Notes: generated by a model not told the origin, from the sequence alone. A DNA stretch of 64,000 nt from Trueperella abortisuis (GCF_030811095.1 NZ_JAUSQL010000001.1:496001-560000); one strand, 5' to 3'. Positions 34,181-43,887 are shown, numbered from the stretch's first letter. Numbers and translations: made by a program.

Positions 34181-36353
34181 GCGTGGCCGAGGCGCGCATG
34201 ATGGCCTCCACCTGCGCCTTATCCGGATGGTAGTAGCCCTGGATCCCGGAGTGCTTGCCCTGCGAGGCGAGCAGCTCGGCCTCGATGTCCTCGGCGCCCT
34301 CGGCGAGCGCCTTGGCGAAGGGCGCGAAGGTGGCGGCGACGTCGGCGTCGTCGGACTTCGAGAGTTCGTCGGCCCAGTAGATGGCGAGCCACGCGTGCGA
34401 GGAGCGGGTGTCGGGCGTGCCGGTCTTGTACTGCGGCGAGTGGCCCTCGCTCAGCAGCGTCTCGGTGGCGCGGTCGAGCGCGTCTGCGAGGATCGCGGCG
34501 CGCGGGTTATCAGCGTAGCGGGAGAGCTGCCGTAGCGACTCGGCGAGTGCCAGGAACTCGCCGAGGGAGTCCCAACGCAGGTGCGATTCGTTGATGAGCT
34601 GCTCGACGTGCTTGGGGGCCGAGCCGCCCGCACCCGTCTCGAACAGACCGCCGCCGGCCATGAGCGGGACCACGGAGAGCATCTTCGCCGACGTTCCCAG
34701 CTCCATGATCGGGAACAGGTCGGTCAGGTAGTCGCGCAGCACGTTGCCGGTCACCGAGATCGTGTCCTCGCCCTTGCGGATGCGCTCGAGCGTGAAGCGC
34801 GTGGCCTCCACGGGGGACATGATGCGGATGTCGAGCCCGGTGGTGTCCTCTTCGAGCAGGTAGGCCTCCACCTTGGCACGGATCGTGCGGTCGTGGGCGC
34901 GCTCCGGGTCGAGCCAGAACACGGCGGGCATTCCGGAAATGCGGGCACGACTCACGGCGAGGGAGACCCAGTTGCGGATGGGGGCGTCCTTGGTCTGGCA
35001 GGAGCGGTAGATGTCGCCCGCAGCGACCTCGATGCTCAGGAGCACCTCGCCGTCCTTGCGCACCTCCACGCGGCCGGGCTCGGAAATCTCGAAGGTCTTG
35101 TCGTGCGAGCCGTATTCCTCGGCCTTCTGCGCCATGAGGCCGACGTTCGGGACGGTGCCCATCGTGGTCGGGTCGAAGGCCCCGTTCGCCTTGCAGTCCT
35201 CGATGACGGCCTCGTAGACGCCGGCGTAGCTCGAGTCGGGGATGACGGCGAGGGTGTCGGCCGGTTCGCCGTCCGGGCCCCAGGCCTTGCCGCCGTTGCG
35301 GATCATGGCCGGCATCGAGGCGTCCACGATCACGTCGGAGGGAACGTGAAGGTTGGTGATGGCGCGCTCGGAGTTCACCATCGACAGGCCGGGGCCGGTG
35401 GCGAGCTCACGCTCGAAGGACGCGCGGATCTCGGCGCCGTTCTCCAGCGCCGCGAGCCCTGCGAACACCGAGCCGAGGCCGTCGTTGGGGGACAGGCCCG
35501 CGCTCGCGAGCTGGGTTCCGTAGTCGGCGAAGGTCTGGGGGAAGAAGGCTTGCACGGCGTGGCCGAAGATGATCGGGTCGGAGACCTTCATCATGGTGGC
35601 CTTCAAGTGGAGGGAGTAGAGCACGTCGGAGAACTTCGCCTCGGCGACGGTGGCGGCCAGGAACTCGTCGAGCGCGCCGGCCTCCATCTTGGTGGCGTCG
35701 AAGACCTCCCCGTCGGCCACGGGGAGCTCGCGTAGCACGCGCTCACCGTCCGCGCAGACGAAGACGATCTGTGCCGTGCCCTCACCTTGGACGACGGCGC
35801 TGATCTCGTTGGCGCGGAAGTCGCCTCCCTCCATGGTGGCAACTCGGGTGCGCGAGTCGGGCGACCACGGCTTCATCGAGTGCGGGTGGGCCTTGGCGTA
35901 GTTCTTGACGGCTTGGGGGGCGCGGCGGTCGGAGTTTCCTTCGCGGAGCACAGGGTTGACGGCCGAGCCCTTGACGGCGTCGTAACGGGCGCGAATCTCG
36001 CGTTCCTCGTCCGTGGCGGGGGCCTCGGGGTAGTCGGGCAGCGCGTAGCCTTCGGCCTGGAGCTCGGCGATGGCGGCCTTCAGTTGCGGGATGGAGGCTG
36101 AGATGTTGGGTAGCTTGATGATGTTGGCCTCGGGGCGGCCGGCGAGCTCACCGAGTTCGGCGAGCGCGTCGGGCTGACGCTGATCCTGCGGAAGGAAGTC
36201 GGACAGGGCGGCGATGATGCGCCCGGCCAGGGAGATATCGCGCTGTTCGACGTCGATGCCGGCTTGGGCGGTAAAGCCCTCGATGATCGGCAGCAGGGAG
36301 GCGGTGGCGAGCATGGGGGCTTCGTCGGTGTGGGTGTAGATGATCCGGGTCAT
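34149..36353 (-). CDS. icd: Isocitrate dehydrogenase (NADP), monomeric type
   Basis: 734 residues, the length of the large monomeric IDH found in many actinobacteria and unrelated in size to the ~410-residue dimeric type. It opens with [20 protein letters not shown]. Family landmarks include [54 protein letters not shown] and [20 protein letters not shown]. It makes 2-oxoglutarate and NADPH in the TCA cycle, as does gltA further right for citrate. The ATG follows AAGGAGACC; an in-frame upstream extension of 26 residues is not family-like. Confidence 0.95.
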   Translation of the reverse strand: MTRIIYTHTDEAPMLATASLLPIIEGFTAQAGIDVEQRDISLAGRIIAALSDFLPQDQRQPDALAELGELAGRPEANIIKLPNISASIPQLKAAIAELQAEGYALPDYPEAPATDEEREIRARYDAVKGSAVNPVLREGNSDRRAPQAVKNYAKAHPHSMKPWSPDSRTRVATMEGGDFRANEISAVVQGEGTAQIVFVCADGERVLRELPVADGEVFDATKMEAGALDEFLAATVAEAKFSDVLYSLHLKATMMKVSDPIIFGHAVQAFFPQTFADYGTQLASAGLSPNDGLGSVFAGLAALENGAEIRASFERELATGPGLSMVNSERAITNLHVPSDVIVDASMPAMIRNGGKAWGPDGEPADTLAVIPDSSYAGVYEAVIEDCKANGAFDPTTMGTVPNVGLMAQKAEEYGSHDKTFEISEPGRVEVRKDGEVLLSIEVAAGDIYRSCQTKDAPIRNWVSLAVSRARISGMPAVFWLDPERAHDRTIRAKVEAYLLEEDTTGLDIRIMSPVEATRFTLERIRKGEDTISVTGNVLRDYLTDLFPIMELGTSAKMLSVVPLMAGGGLFETGAGGSAPKHVEQLINESHLRWDSLGEFLALAESLRQLSRYADNPRAAILADALDRATETLLSEGHSPQYKTGTPDTRSSHAWLAIYWADELSKSDDADVAATFAPFAKALAEGAEDIEAELLASQGKHSGIQGYYHPDKAQVEAIMRASATLNSVIDAMRK

Positions 36354-36402
36354 GAGGTCTCCTTCGCGGACAACATTTCTCTCGATCTCAAGATTATCTG
36401 AT

Positions 36403-36478
36403 TCTTGCGCTCCATGTGAGACACCACGCAATTTCGTGACGCGCGCACGCGGGCGAGTGTGATCTTGCGCTAGATGTG
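36403..36478 (+). repeat. Direct repeat pair in the icd/phosphatase divergent promoter region
   Basis: TCTTGCGCT-nn-ATGTG occurs at 36403-36418 and again at 36463-36478, exactly 60 bases apart, between divergently transcribed genes. Same-face spacing suggests a regulatory protein binding both. Confidence 0.6.
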
Positions 36479-36556
36479 CCTATTTCTTGGGGAGAGCTTT
36501 TCGAAAATCTGCCCGCGGTTGGTACGGTGAAATCATCACCAGATCGAGGGAGCACG

Positions 36557-37027
36557 ATGGAGCGAGGGGGCACAGTGGAGCGCTGGTCGAAGTCCCAAGG
36601 CGTCGTGGAATTCCCGTCCGGACGTCGAATCCGCGGTCGTTCGTGGCGCAAGCCCGCCGACGACCCGGCAGACCTGTGCATTTTGCTCACCACCGGGGTT
36701 GGCTCACGTTACGGCGACTCGGGCCTGGTGACCTCGGCAACCGAGACCATCACGATCGACTGGCCGGACTTCCGCCTGCCGCGTCGCCCCGCCCAAGCCC
36801 ACGAGGTGCTACGCGAGGCGTGGGAACGCGCGCAAAGCGAGAAGGTGGAGGTCGTCTGCGCCGGCGGTGTGGGCAGAACCGGCACCGCGCTCGCGATCAT
36901 GGGGGTCCTCGACGGCATGGATCCGCACGCCGCGATCGACTTCGTCAAGGCCAACTATGACGCCCACGCGGTGGAAAGCCCCGCGCAACGCGCCTTCGTC
37001 AACGACATGGGTGCCGAAAGCAACTAG
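36557..37027 (+). CDS. Small Cys-based protein phosphatase
   Basis: 156 residues. The P-loop VCAGGVGRTGTALAI fits the C-x5-R-S/T signature, with the nucleophilic Cys near residue 109. Upstream, SGRRIRGRSWRKP and DWPDFRLPRRP are seen in other actinobacterial phosphatase-like proteins, the Asp in DWPDF being a possible general acid. It could be a protein-tyrosine or dual-specificity phosphatase; the usual HC is replaced by VC. The ATG has GAGGGAG ahead; a GTG six codons later is an alternative. The next gene begins 3 bases after the stop. Confidence 0.75.
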   Translation: MERGGTVERWSKSQGVVEFPSGRRIRGRSWRKPADDPADLCILLTTGVGSRYGDSGLVTSATETITIDWPDFRLPRRPAQAHEVLREAWERAQSEKVEVVCAGGVGRTGTALAIMGVLDGMDPHAAIDFVKANYDAHAVESPAQRAFVNDMGAESN

Positions 37028-37030
37028 GCG

Positions 37031-37798
37031 ATGGAATCTCGACATACCGGGCTCTCCCTCAGGGAAGAGCAGGCCGTGCAGTGGCTGACGGCCTTGCCGG
37101 TGGTACCCGACCGCGTGGAGACGTACGGCGACTCGCCGGCACAGGTTATTGAGTGGTACGGCGACCCGGCAGGCCAGCCAGTTTGCCTCGTCCACGGGGC
37201 CACATTCGACAACGCCCTCGCCGCGACCCGACCTGCCGCCCGTGCGCTCGCCCGCGCCGGCTACTGCGTGGGCCTGGTGGACTACCGGCGCGTCGACTCG
37301 CGCCCCGAGCTCACGGCCCACGACTACACGACGCTCGGCATGCATCCCGTCCTGGGCCAGGCCGTGTGGGTGGGGCACGACGTCGGGGGTACATTCGCGA
37401 TGAATGTGACGCTCGCACCCGAGACGGGCGTGCGCGCAGCCATCCTCCTGGCCCCGATCCTCGACCTGGCGCGCGACGTGCATGAGGCGGGAGAGGGCGC
37501 CACGACGGCCCGCTGGATCGGGGGCACGCCGGAAAGCGTCCCGGACCGCTACGCCATTTACGACCCGCTCTTCGCCTACTACCAGGTCGGCCCCGCGCGC
37601 TTCCGCTCTCGGGAACTGACGGTTGACATCATTCACGGCGTCGACGACACGCTCGTGCCCGTTGACCGCTCGCGCGAGCTACGCGCCGAGCCTTTCAACC
37701 TCGCCGTCGTGGAGGGCGCTGACCACCTCGACCTCATTCGCCCAGACCGGGACGCTTGGGTCTTCCTCCTCGGCGCGCTTGCCGCGCAAGAACAATAG
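37031..37798 (+). CDS. Alpha/beta hydrolase, kynurenine formamidase-like, with Asp at the nucleophile position
   Basis: 255 residues. The order VETYGDSPAQVIEWYG, VCLVHGATFDNALAATRPAA, GYCVGLVDYRR and WVGHDVGGTFAM follows the arylformamidase-like alpha/beta hydrolases, but the nucleophile elbow reads G-H-D-V-G instead of G-H-S-A-G, so residue 117 is Asp. A late GVDDTLVP gives a possible acid and GADHLDL the His. Asp nucleophiles occur in epoxide hydrolases and haloalkane dehalogenases. Activity is therefore unclear. It is closely linked to the phosphatase gene. Confidence 0.75.
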   Translation: MESRHTGLSLREEQAVQWLTALPVVPDRVETYGDSPAQVIEWYGDPAGQPVCLVHGATFDNALAATRPAARALARAGYCVGLVDYRRVDSRPELTAHDYTTLGMHPVLGQAVWVGHDVGGTFAMNVTLAPETGVRAAILLAPILDLARDVHEAGEGATTARWIGGTPESVPDRYAIYDPLFAYYQVGPARFRSRELTVDIIHGVDDTLVPVDRSRELRAEPFNLAVVEGADHLDLIRPDRDAWVFLLGALAAQEQ

Positions 37799-37857
37799 TT
37801 TCCGGAAGCGCTTCATTGGCTCAGGAAATGGATCCAGCCGGTTTGGGCCTGACGCCG

Positions 37858-37863
37858 TAGAAT
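37858..37863 (+). promoter_or_regulatory. -10 element of the M18 aminopeptidase gene (leaderless type)
   Basis: TAGAAT, six bases, then ATG at 37870. No ribosome binding site. Confidence 0.55.
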
Positions 37864-37869
37864 GTCCTC

Positions 37870-39147
37870 ATGTCTACGTTGATCCAGGATTATGCGTCAT
37901 TCATTGGTGCCTCCCCCTCCTCCTTCCACGCGGCGGCTGAGATCGCGCGCCGCCTCGAGGCGGCCGGGTACGTCCGCCAGGACGAGCAGGCCGCTTGGGC
38001 GGGCCAGCGCAGGGGCTACCTCGTGCGCGGCGGGGCCGTCCTCGCCTGGCACGTCGGCGAGGTGGGGGCAGACTCGGGCTTCCGCATCGTCGGCTCCCAT
38101 ACCGACTCGCCGAGCTTCAAGGTCAAGCCCACCCCCTCCAGCCAGGCTTACGGATTCGGCCAGGTCAACGTGGAGGTCTACGGCGGTGGCTTGCTCAACT
38201 CGTGGCTGAACCGGGACCTCGGGCTCGCCGGCGTCGTCACCGACCTGGACGGCAGCGTTCACCTCGTGCGCACACCCGCGATCATGACCATCCCCCAGCT
38301 CGCCCCGCACCTCGACCGCTCGGTCAACGACAACCTCACGCTCTCCCGCCAGGGGGACCTCAAGCCGATCTGGGCCGTGGGAGAGGCCGACCTGCTGCCC
38401 TACGTGTGCGGGCTCGCCGGCGTCGACCCCGAGCGCGCCGCAGCCTTCGATCTGTTCGCCTACGACGTGCAGGAACCCGCCGTGTTCGGCGGGGTGAGCG
38501 GGCAGGACTTCTTCGCATCCGGCCGCCAGGACAACCTCTCTTCGGTCTTCACCTCGCTGACAGCCTTCCTCGCGCCCGAGACGGAGGCGGCCGTCGCGGC
38601 CGGCCCTGACGTGGCGATCTTCGTGGCTTTCGACCACGAGGAGGTCGGATCGTCCACCTACTCCGGCGCGGCCGGTCCCCTCCTCGAGACCGCGCTACGC
38701 CGCATCGCCGCCAGCCTCGATCTCGACGCCGTCGGCGACGAGCGCTTCGCCCGGATGATCGCCAACTCCACGTGCGTCTCCGCCGACGCCGGGCACTCGA
38801 TCAGCCCCAACAAGGCGGGAATGCACGACCCGGACCACCACCCCGTCCTCGGGGGCGGCCCGCTGCTGAAGGTGAACGCCAACCAGCGCTACGCCACCGA
38901 GGCGGAGGGCACCGCGCTCTGGTTGCGCTCGGCCGCCGCCGCGGGGGCCGCGACCCAACAGTTCGTGTCCAACAACGACGTGCCGTGCGGCTCCACGATC
39001 GGCCCGCTCACCGCCACTCGGCTCGGGGTACTCACGGTCGACGTGGGCGTGCCGCTGCTGTCCATGCACTCGATCCGCGAGATCTCCTCGCCGGCCGACA
39101 TCAAGGCCATGACTTCGATTCTGCGAGGATACTACGCCGGTGCATAA
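37870..39147 (+). CDS. apeB: M18 family aminopeptidase
   Basis: 425 residues of the tetrahedral M18 zinc aminopeptidases. Metal and active-site segments are GSHTDSPSFKVKP (His, Asp), ASGRQDNLSS, FVAFDHEEVGSSTYSGA (Glu-Glu, preceded by Asp-His), STCVSADAGHSISPN and, near the end, VPLLSMHSIREI (His). It removes acidic or neutral N-terminal residues from peptides, fitting the downstream oligopeptide importer as a nutrient pathway. The next gene starts inside its last codons. Confidence 0.94.
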   Translation: MSTLIQDYASFIGASPSSFHAAAEIARRLEAAGYVRQDEQAAWAGQRRGYLVRGGAVLAWHVGEVGADSGFRIVGSHTDSPSFKVKPTPSSQAYGFGQVNVEVYGGGLLNSWLNRDLGLAGVVTDLDGSVHLVRTPAIMTIPQLAPHLDRSVNDNLTLSRQGDLKPIWAVGEADLLPYVCGLAGVDPERAAAFDLFAYDVQEPAVFGGVSGQDFFASGRQDNLSSVFTSLTAFLAPETEAAVAAGPDVAIFVAFDHEEVGSSTYSGAAGPLLETALRRIAASLDLDAVGDERFARMIANSTCVSADAGHSISPNKAGMHDPDHHPVLGGGPLLKVNANQRYATEAEGTALWLRSAAAAGAATQQFVSNNDVPCGSTIGPLTATRLGVLTVDVGVPLLSMHSIREISSPADIKAMTSILRGYYAGA

Positions 39148-40702
39148 GAAACCCATCTACAACGCCGCTCACGCCCTCGACCGGGCGGCCCGCGCCCACC
39201 CGCAGCGCGAATCGATCGTCTACGCCGGCCAGACCCTCACGGTGGTCGAGGCCGCGGTGCGCACCCGCCAGCTCGCCCAGATGCTCGCCGCGGCCGGCGT
39301 CTCGAACGGCGACCGGGTCATGCTCATCTCCCGCAACTCGCCCTACCACCTGCTGCTCCATGTGGCGTGCGCGCGGCTGGGCGCCGTCTTCGTCCCCGTC
39401 TCCGCCCGACTCAATCGCGCGGACCACCAGGCGATCGTGGACTTTAGCGGCCCGCGCGTCGTGGTGCTCGAGGCGGAGCTCGCGGACCTGGGGATGTTCA
39501 CCTCCACGGGGACGCTGCTCCACCTCGTGGTCGACGACGACGCCGCCTCGGTCTCCACGGCGATCTCCAACGGGTTCATCGGGATCGGGGCCGCGATGGA
39601 GGCGCAGAACGGCAAGTTCATCACCACGATAAAGGACGGCTCGACCGCCCTGAACTCCCGGCAGTACCCGGAGGGGCCGGCGGCGATGCTGTTCACCTCC
39701 GCCTCGGCGGGCCACCCCAAGGCAGTGGAACTGACCCACGAGCAGCTGTGGTGGGCCAGCCGGAACTTCCGCGAGGGCTTCGAGTATTCGAACCTGGACA
39801 GCGTGCTCACAGTCGCGCCGATGACCCACATCGGCGGCTTCAACGGCACCACCCTCGACCTCTTCTCCCACGGCGGGAAAGTGGTGCTTGTGCGCGACTT
39901 CAACCCCGGCGTCGTGCTCGACCTGCTCGAGGAGCACCGGGTGAACATCATGTTCGGCGTGCCAACCATCTACGCCGCTCTCCTCGACCATCCCAGCTTC
40001 GCCGAGCGCGATCTTAGCCACTGGCGCCTGCCCCTCATCGGCGGGGGCGTAGTGTCGCCGGCGTTGCTGGGCCGCCTCGTGGATCACGGGTTGAGGCCGC
40101 TGAACGTGTGGGGGATGACGGAGATGGCCGCGTCCGGGGCCTACCTCCCGGCCGAACAGCTCGAGGATCGGCCGGGCTCGATCGGGCGGCCCTTCGCCCA
40201 CGTGGAGGCCCGCATCGTCGACGCCGACGGCAACGAAGCGGGGGAGGGCGAGCTGATCGTCCGCGGCCCGAACGTCGTGTCTAGCTACTGGCACGATCCG
40301 CTGATGACGGCGCAAACCTTCCGCTCCGGCTGGTTGCACACGGGCGACCTGGTGCGCCTGGACGAGGACGGCTTCATGTGGGTGACCGGGCGCCTACACA
40401 ACGTCATCAACTCCGGCGGGGTCAAGATCCAGGCCGAGGAGATCCAGGCGGTGCTGGCGCAGATGGAGGGCGTGTCCGACTGCGCGGTCGTGGGAACGCC
40501 GGATGAGAAGTGGGGAGAGACGGTCTCGGCGGCACTGGTCATGCAGGCCGGATACGCGCCGCCCACTCTCGAGGACGTCCAGAACTACGTGGGCGCCCAC
40601 CTGGCCCGCTTCAAGGTGCCGCGCAAGGTCATCGTGGTGGACGCGCTGCCGATCAACGGCAACGGCAAGGCCGACCGCAACGCCCTGGTGGCGTTGTTCT
40701 GA
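39140..40702 (+). CDS. Acyl-CoA synthetase / AMP-dependent ligase
   Basis: 520 residues of the ANL superfamily. Motifs: LFTSASAGHPKAVELTH (the P-loop, usually TSGTTGxPK; the Lys is kept but several small residues differ), NVWGMTEMAASG (A5), GWLHTGDLVRLDEDGFMWVTGRL split as A7/A8, and INGNGKADRNAL (A10 with the catalytic Lys). It activates an acid as an acyl adenylate and transfers it to CoA; MenE-like and fatty-acid-like ligases are both possible. The GTG start overlaps the peptidase gene by eight bases. Confidence 0.85.
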   Translation: MHKKPIYNAAHALDRAARAHPQRESIVYAGQTLTVVEAAVRTRQLAQMLAAAGVSNGDRVMLISRNSPYHLLLHVACARLGAVFVPVSARLNRADHQAIVDFSGPRVVVLEAELADLGMFTSTGTLLHLVVDDDAASVSTAISNGFIGIGAAMEAQNGKFITTIKDGSTALNSRQYPEGPAAMLFTSASAGHPKAVELTHEQLWWASRNFREGFEYSNLDSVLTVAPMTHIGGFNGTTLDLFSHGGKVVLVRDFNPGVVLDLLEEHRVNIMFGVPTIYAALLDHPSFAERDLSHWRLPLIGGGVVSPALLGRLVDHGLRPLNVWGMTEMAASGAYLPAEQLEDRPGSIGRPFAHVEARIVDADGNEAGEGELIVRGPNVVSSYWHDPLMTAQTFRSGWLHTGDLVRLDEDGFMWVTGRLHNVINSGGVKIQAEEIQAVLAQMEGVSDCAVVGTPDEKWGETVSAALVMQAGYAPPTLEDVQNYVGAHLARFKVPRKVIVVDALPINGNGKADRNALVALF

Positions 40703-40744
40703 CCCGGTGCGCCGCCGCTTTAGGCGGGGAGGCCGTCCCTTCAC

Positions 40745-40798
40745 GGGCCGATTTGAGCCGTATCTTTGTATATACGAAGATACGGCTCAAATCGGCCC
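40745..40798. terminator. Long perfect palindrome between convergent ligase and lipA genes
   Basis: 22-base arms 40745-40766 and 40777-40798 are perfectly complementary; the 10-base centre TGTATATACG is itself nearly palindromic. Same design as the element at 2755-2806, again without T-tracts. Confidence 0.7.
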
Positions 40799-40830
40799 AC
40801 GAACGGCCCCCTGCTAGCTCTGCCGCGCGG

Positions 40831-41868
40831 TCAGCTGTGGCGGGCGACGACGGCGGCCGCCTCCTGGCGGGCAAAGAGCGGCTTATCCTCACCCGCACCG
40901 GCGATAGCGCGCAGATTTTCGGGGATCTCCCAGCCCTTGTGCTTCATCGCCCGCGACCACAGCGAGCCCGAGCGATAGGAGGAGCGCACGAGCGGGCCGG
41001 CCATGATACCGGCGAAGCCCATCTCGTAACCGATCTTCGACAGTTCAACGAATTCCTGCGGCTTGACCCACCTGTCGATCGGGTGGTGCAGCTTGGAGGG
41101 GCGCAGATACTGGGTGATGGTGAGGATGTCGCAGCCGGCCCCGCGCAGGTCCGCCATCGTGGCCAGCACCTCGTCGTAGGTCTCGCCCATGCCAAGGATG
41201 AGGTTCGACTTCGTGATGAGGTTGTTTTCCGAGGCGAAGGTGATGAGGTCGAGCGAGCGCTCGTAGCGGAAAGCCGGGCGGATCTTCTTGAAGATCCGCG
41301 GAACCGTCTCCAGGTTGTGCGCGAGAACCTCGGGGCGGGAGTCAAAGACCTGCTGGAGGGCGGGGGCGCCGCCGCGCATGTCGTCGATGAGGAGCTCGAC
41401 GCCCGTGTTCGGGCACAGTTCGTGGATCTTGCGGCACGTCTCGGCGTAGAGCCAGGAGGCCCCATCCTCGAGGTCATCGCGGGTCACGCCCGTGATGGTG
41501 GCGTAGTTGAGCTGCATCTCGCGCACGTTCTCCGCCACGCGGCGCGGTTCGTCGACGTCGTAGTCGGTCGGTTTGCCCGTCTTGATGAAGCAGAAGTCGC
41601 ACCGGCGGGTGCACACGTCGCCGCCGATGAGGAAGGAAGCCTCACGATCCTCCCAGCACTCGTAAATGTTGGGGCAGTTGGCCTCCTTACACACCGTGTG
41701 CAGTCCGGCGCCGTCCACGCGGTTGCGCATGTCGGTGTATTCCTTGCCTACGGTAGCGGTGGTCTTGATCCACGCCGGCTTGGACTCGATCGGCGTTTCA
41801 GCGTTGCGTTCTTCGACGCGCAGCAGCTTGCGCCCTCCGGGGTTTCGCGGGTCGATGCTGAGGCTCAC
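40831..41868 (-). CDS. lipA: Lipoyl synthase
   Basis: 345 residues, a radical SAM enzyme. The auxiliary cluster motif [12 protein letters not shown] (C-x4-C-x5-C) precedes the radical SAM motif CTRRCDFC (C-x3-C-x2-C). GMGETYDEV and [13 protein letters not shown] are also conserved, and RSSYRSG near the C-terminus supplies the Ser ligand. It inserts two sulphurs into octanoyl groups on 2-oxoacid dehydrogenases and GcvH. GTG start with AAGGAGA. It follows lipB by 43 bases in the same direction. Confidence 0.96.
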   Translation of the reverse strand: MSLSIDPRNPGGRKLLRVEERNAETPIESKPAWIKTTATVGKEYTDMRNRVDGAGLHTVCKEANCPNIYECWEDREASFLIGGDVCTRRCDFCFIKTGKPTDYDVDEPRRVAENVREMQLNYATITGVTRDDLEDGASWLYAETCRKIHELCPNTGVELLIDDMRGGAPALQQVFDSRPEVLAHNLETVPRIFKKIRPAFRYERSLDLITFASENNLITKSNLILGMGETYDEVLATMADLRGAGCDILTITQYLRPSKLHHPIDRWVKPQEFVELSKIGYEMGFAGIMAGPLVRSSYRSGSLWSRAMKHKGWEIPENLRAIAGAGEDKPLFARQEAAAVVARHS

Positions 41869-41911
41869 GTTGTCTCCTTTATAGGTATGTCGTCATTCTA
41901 AGCCCGATCCG

Positions 41912-42658
41912 TTACGAGTGCCGGGGTTGCCAGCGTGAGCCGGTCTCGGCGTGCGGGGTGGGGTGGAAGTCGCCCATCTGCGCGATGATCGCACTCACGT
42001 CCGCCTCGATCAGCCCCTCCGAGGGGCGCAGCGCGAATTGCTGATAGGCACGCGCGAGGTGAGGCAGGAGCGTGGCCGCGGCGTCGTCGAGCGTCGTGGC
42101 GTGCCCGAGCTGGGCGAGCGAGGTGACGCCGGCATCCGCCAGGCCGCAGGGGATCACCCGCATGAAGTCCTCCAGGTTGGTAGTGACGTTGAGGGCCAGG
42201 CCGTGCATGGTGGCGTCGTCGGCGAACTTGATGCCGATCGCGCACACCTTGCGGTCGATCGTGCCCGGCTCGCAAATCCACACCCCGGAGCGGCCCTCGA
42301 CCTGAACCGAGTCGATGCCGCGCTCGGCCAGCGCCGCGATGATCGCGCTCTCCGTGTTGCGCACGAAGGCGACCACGTCCCTCGGGGGCCTGACCTTGAC
42401 GATGGGATACACCACAAGTTGGCCGGGACCATGGTAGGTGACCGAGCCGCCGCGATCCATGCGAATGACCGGGACGGAAGTATCCGGGATGTCCTTATCC
42501 TCTGTTCGTCGCCCCGCAGTGTAGGTGGGCTGAGCCTCCCACACGATAAAGGTGTCCGGCATACGGAGCGCCGCCACCTCGTCGTGAACGTAACGCTGAA
42601 GCCTGTCGATGCTCATATAGTCGACGGGACCGCGATCTAACATGTTGACGATCTGCAC
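41912..42658 (-). CDS. lipB: Octanoyltransferase
   Basis: 248 residues. RMDRGGSVTYHGPGQLVVYP is the family signature; VCAIGIKF contains the catalytic Lys and VIPCGLADAGVTSL the catalytic Cys. LipB transfers octanoate from ACP to lipoyl domains, the step before LipA, so the two genes form a pathway operon. A ~25-residue C-terminal extension is not conserved. The GTG start is six bases after a -10 hexamer and lacks a Shine-Dalgarno. Confidence 0.95.
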   Translation of the reverse strand: MQIVNMLDRGPVDYMSIDRLQRYVHDEVAALRMPDTFIVWEAQPTYTAGRRTEDKDIPDTSVPVIRMDRGGSVTYHGPGQLVVYPIVKVRPPRDVVAFVRNTESAIIAALAERGIDSVQVEGRSGVWICEPGTIDRKVCAIGIKFADDATMHGLALNVTTNLEDFMRVIPCGLADAGVTSLAQLGHATTLDDAAATLLPHLARAYQQFALRPSEGLIEADVSAIIAQMGDFHPTPHAETGSRWQPRHS

Positions 42659-42664
42659 GGATTC

Positions 42665-42670
42665 AGCCTA
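42665..42670 (-). promoter_or_regulatory. -10 element of lipB (leaderless type)
   Basis: Minus strand TAGGCT, six bases, then GTG at 42658. Confidence 0.55.
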
Positions 42671-42794
42671 GTTTGGAAGCGGTCAGTTATCGACTTGAGC
42701 GCGAGTTTGATGCTTTTGGGGGAATACCTGGCGTGATTTTTAACTGATTTTGGTAAGCGCGACAGGCCCAAAAGTGATTAGCTCAATGCTTGGG

Positions 42795-42802
42795 TATAGA
42801 CT
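42795..42802 (+). promoter_or_regulatory. Candidate -10 of the opp operon
   Basis: TATAGACT contains two overlapping -10 candidates about 75 bases before oppB, in a locally AT-rich 218-base gap shared with lipB. No clear -35. The leader carries no gene I can recognise. Confidence 0.4.
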
Positions 42803-42876
42803 GCCTGACCATAAGCGAAGAAATGACGTCCATCGTCCAAGCGAGGCGGAGGGCGTCACTCTAGAGAAGGCCTCGC

Positions 42877-43887
42877 ATGACAAAGTATCTGATTCGACGG
42901 TTGCTGAACTATGTAGTTCTGCTGTTCGTTGCCGTCACTATCGCCTACTTCTTGGCGGGTACGCAGTTGGATCCACGCTCGATGCTAATCGAGAACGAGC
43001 TGACCAAGATGGCTAACCGTTCCTACACGGAGGTTGTCCAAGCGGTTGACGTCCGCCTCAACGGCTGGAATATCAACCCGCTCGAGCCCATCTGGAGCCG
43101 TTACACCGACTGGCTCGGAATGGTCTTCGGGCATTGGGATTGGGGCTACTCGCCGCTGGGCGAGTCCGTCAACGACCAGGTGGCCAACCGCATCCTGCTC
43201 TCCCTCCAGCTGGTCTTCCTCGGCTTCTTCATCGGTATCATCGGTGGCGTGGCCATCGGCGCGTGGGCGGCCGTCCACCAGTACTCGATCGGCGACCGCA
43301 TCGTCACCATCGTCGCGATGATCATCATCTCCACCCCGGCCATGGTGATCGCGATCGGCCTGCAGATGAGCGCCGTGTGGTTCAACAACAGCTTCGGCTC
43401 GGACTTCTTCCAATTCCTCGGGCCACAGTCGGCGGTTCCGCCCGCAGACTTCTGGCCAAACCTCCAAGATCGCCTCACGCACCTTCTCCTTCCCACCATC
43501 GCGATCTCGGCGGGCGGCCTGGCCACCTACTCGCGCTACCAGCGCAACCTCATGCTCGATACGCTCGGCGCCGACTACGTGCGCACCGCCCGCGCCAAGG
43601 GCCTGCGCTTCGGCACCGCGGTTCGCCGCCACGCCGTACGCACCTCCCTCATCCCGATCGCCACCTACTTCGCCTTCGGCATCACCGGCCTCGTGCTGGG
43701 TGCGGCCATCACCGAGCAGGTCTTCGGCTGGGAAGGCATGGGTATCTACGGCGTGAAGACCATCCAGGCGCAAGACATCAACGGAACCGCGGCCGTGGTC
43801 GCGTTCTCCGGTGCCGCCACGCTGACCGGAGCATTCCTCTCTGACATTCTGATTGCAGCAGTCGATCCCCGAGTGAGGGTGAACTAA
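42877..43887 (+). CDS. oppB: Oligopeptide ABC transporter permease B
   Basis: 336 residues with six membrane helices of the OppB/DppB type. It starts TKYLIRRLLNYVVLLFVAVT. A ~100-residue extracytoplasmic loop follows helix 1, and the coupling EAA-like motif is YVRTARAKGLRFGTAVRRHA. The C-terminal LSDILIAAVDPRVR is standard. The oppC start overlaps the stop by one base (TAATG). Confidence 0.93.
   Translation: MTKYLIRRLLNYVVLLFVAVTIAYFLAGTQLDPRSMLIENELTKMANRSYTEVVQAVDVRLNGWNINPLEPIWSRYTDWLGMVFGHWDWGYSPLGESVNDQVANRILLSLQLVFLGFFIGIIGGVAIGAWAAVHQYSIGDRIVTIVAMIIISTPAMVIAIGLQMSAVWFNNSFGSDFFQFLGPQSAVPPADFWPNLQDRLTHLLLPTIAISAGGLATYSRYQRNLMLDTLGADYVRTARAKGLRFGTAVRRHAVRTSLIPIATYFAFGITGLVLGAAITEQVFGWEGMGIYGVKTIQAQDINGTAAVVAFSGAATLTGAFLSDILIAAVDPRVRVN

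Noticed and set aside
34581..35735. 384-codon plus-strand frame opposite icd
   Set aside because: Gly/Asp/His-rich shadow without motifs; icd has full family similarity.
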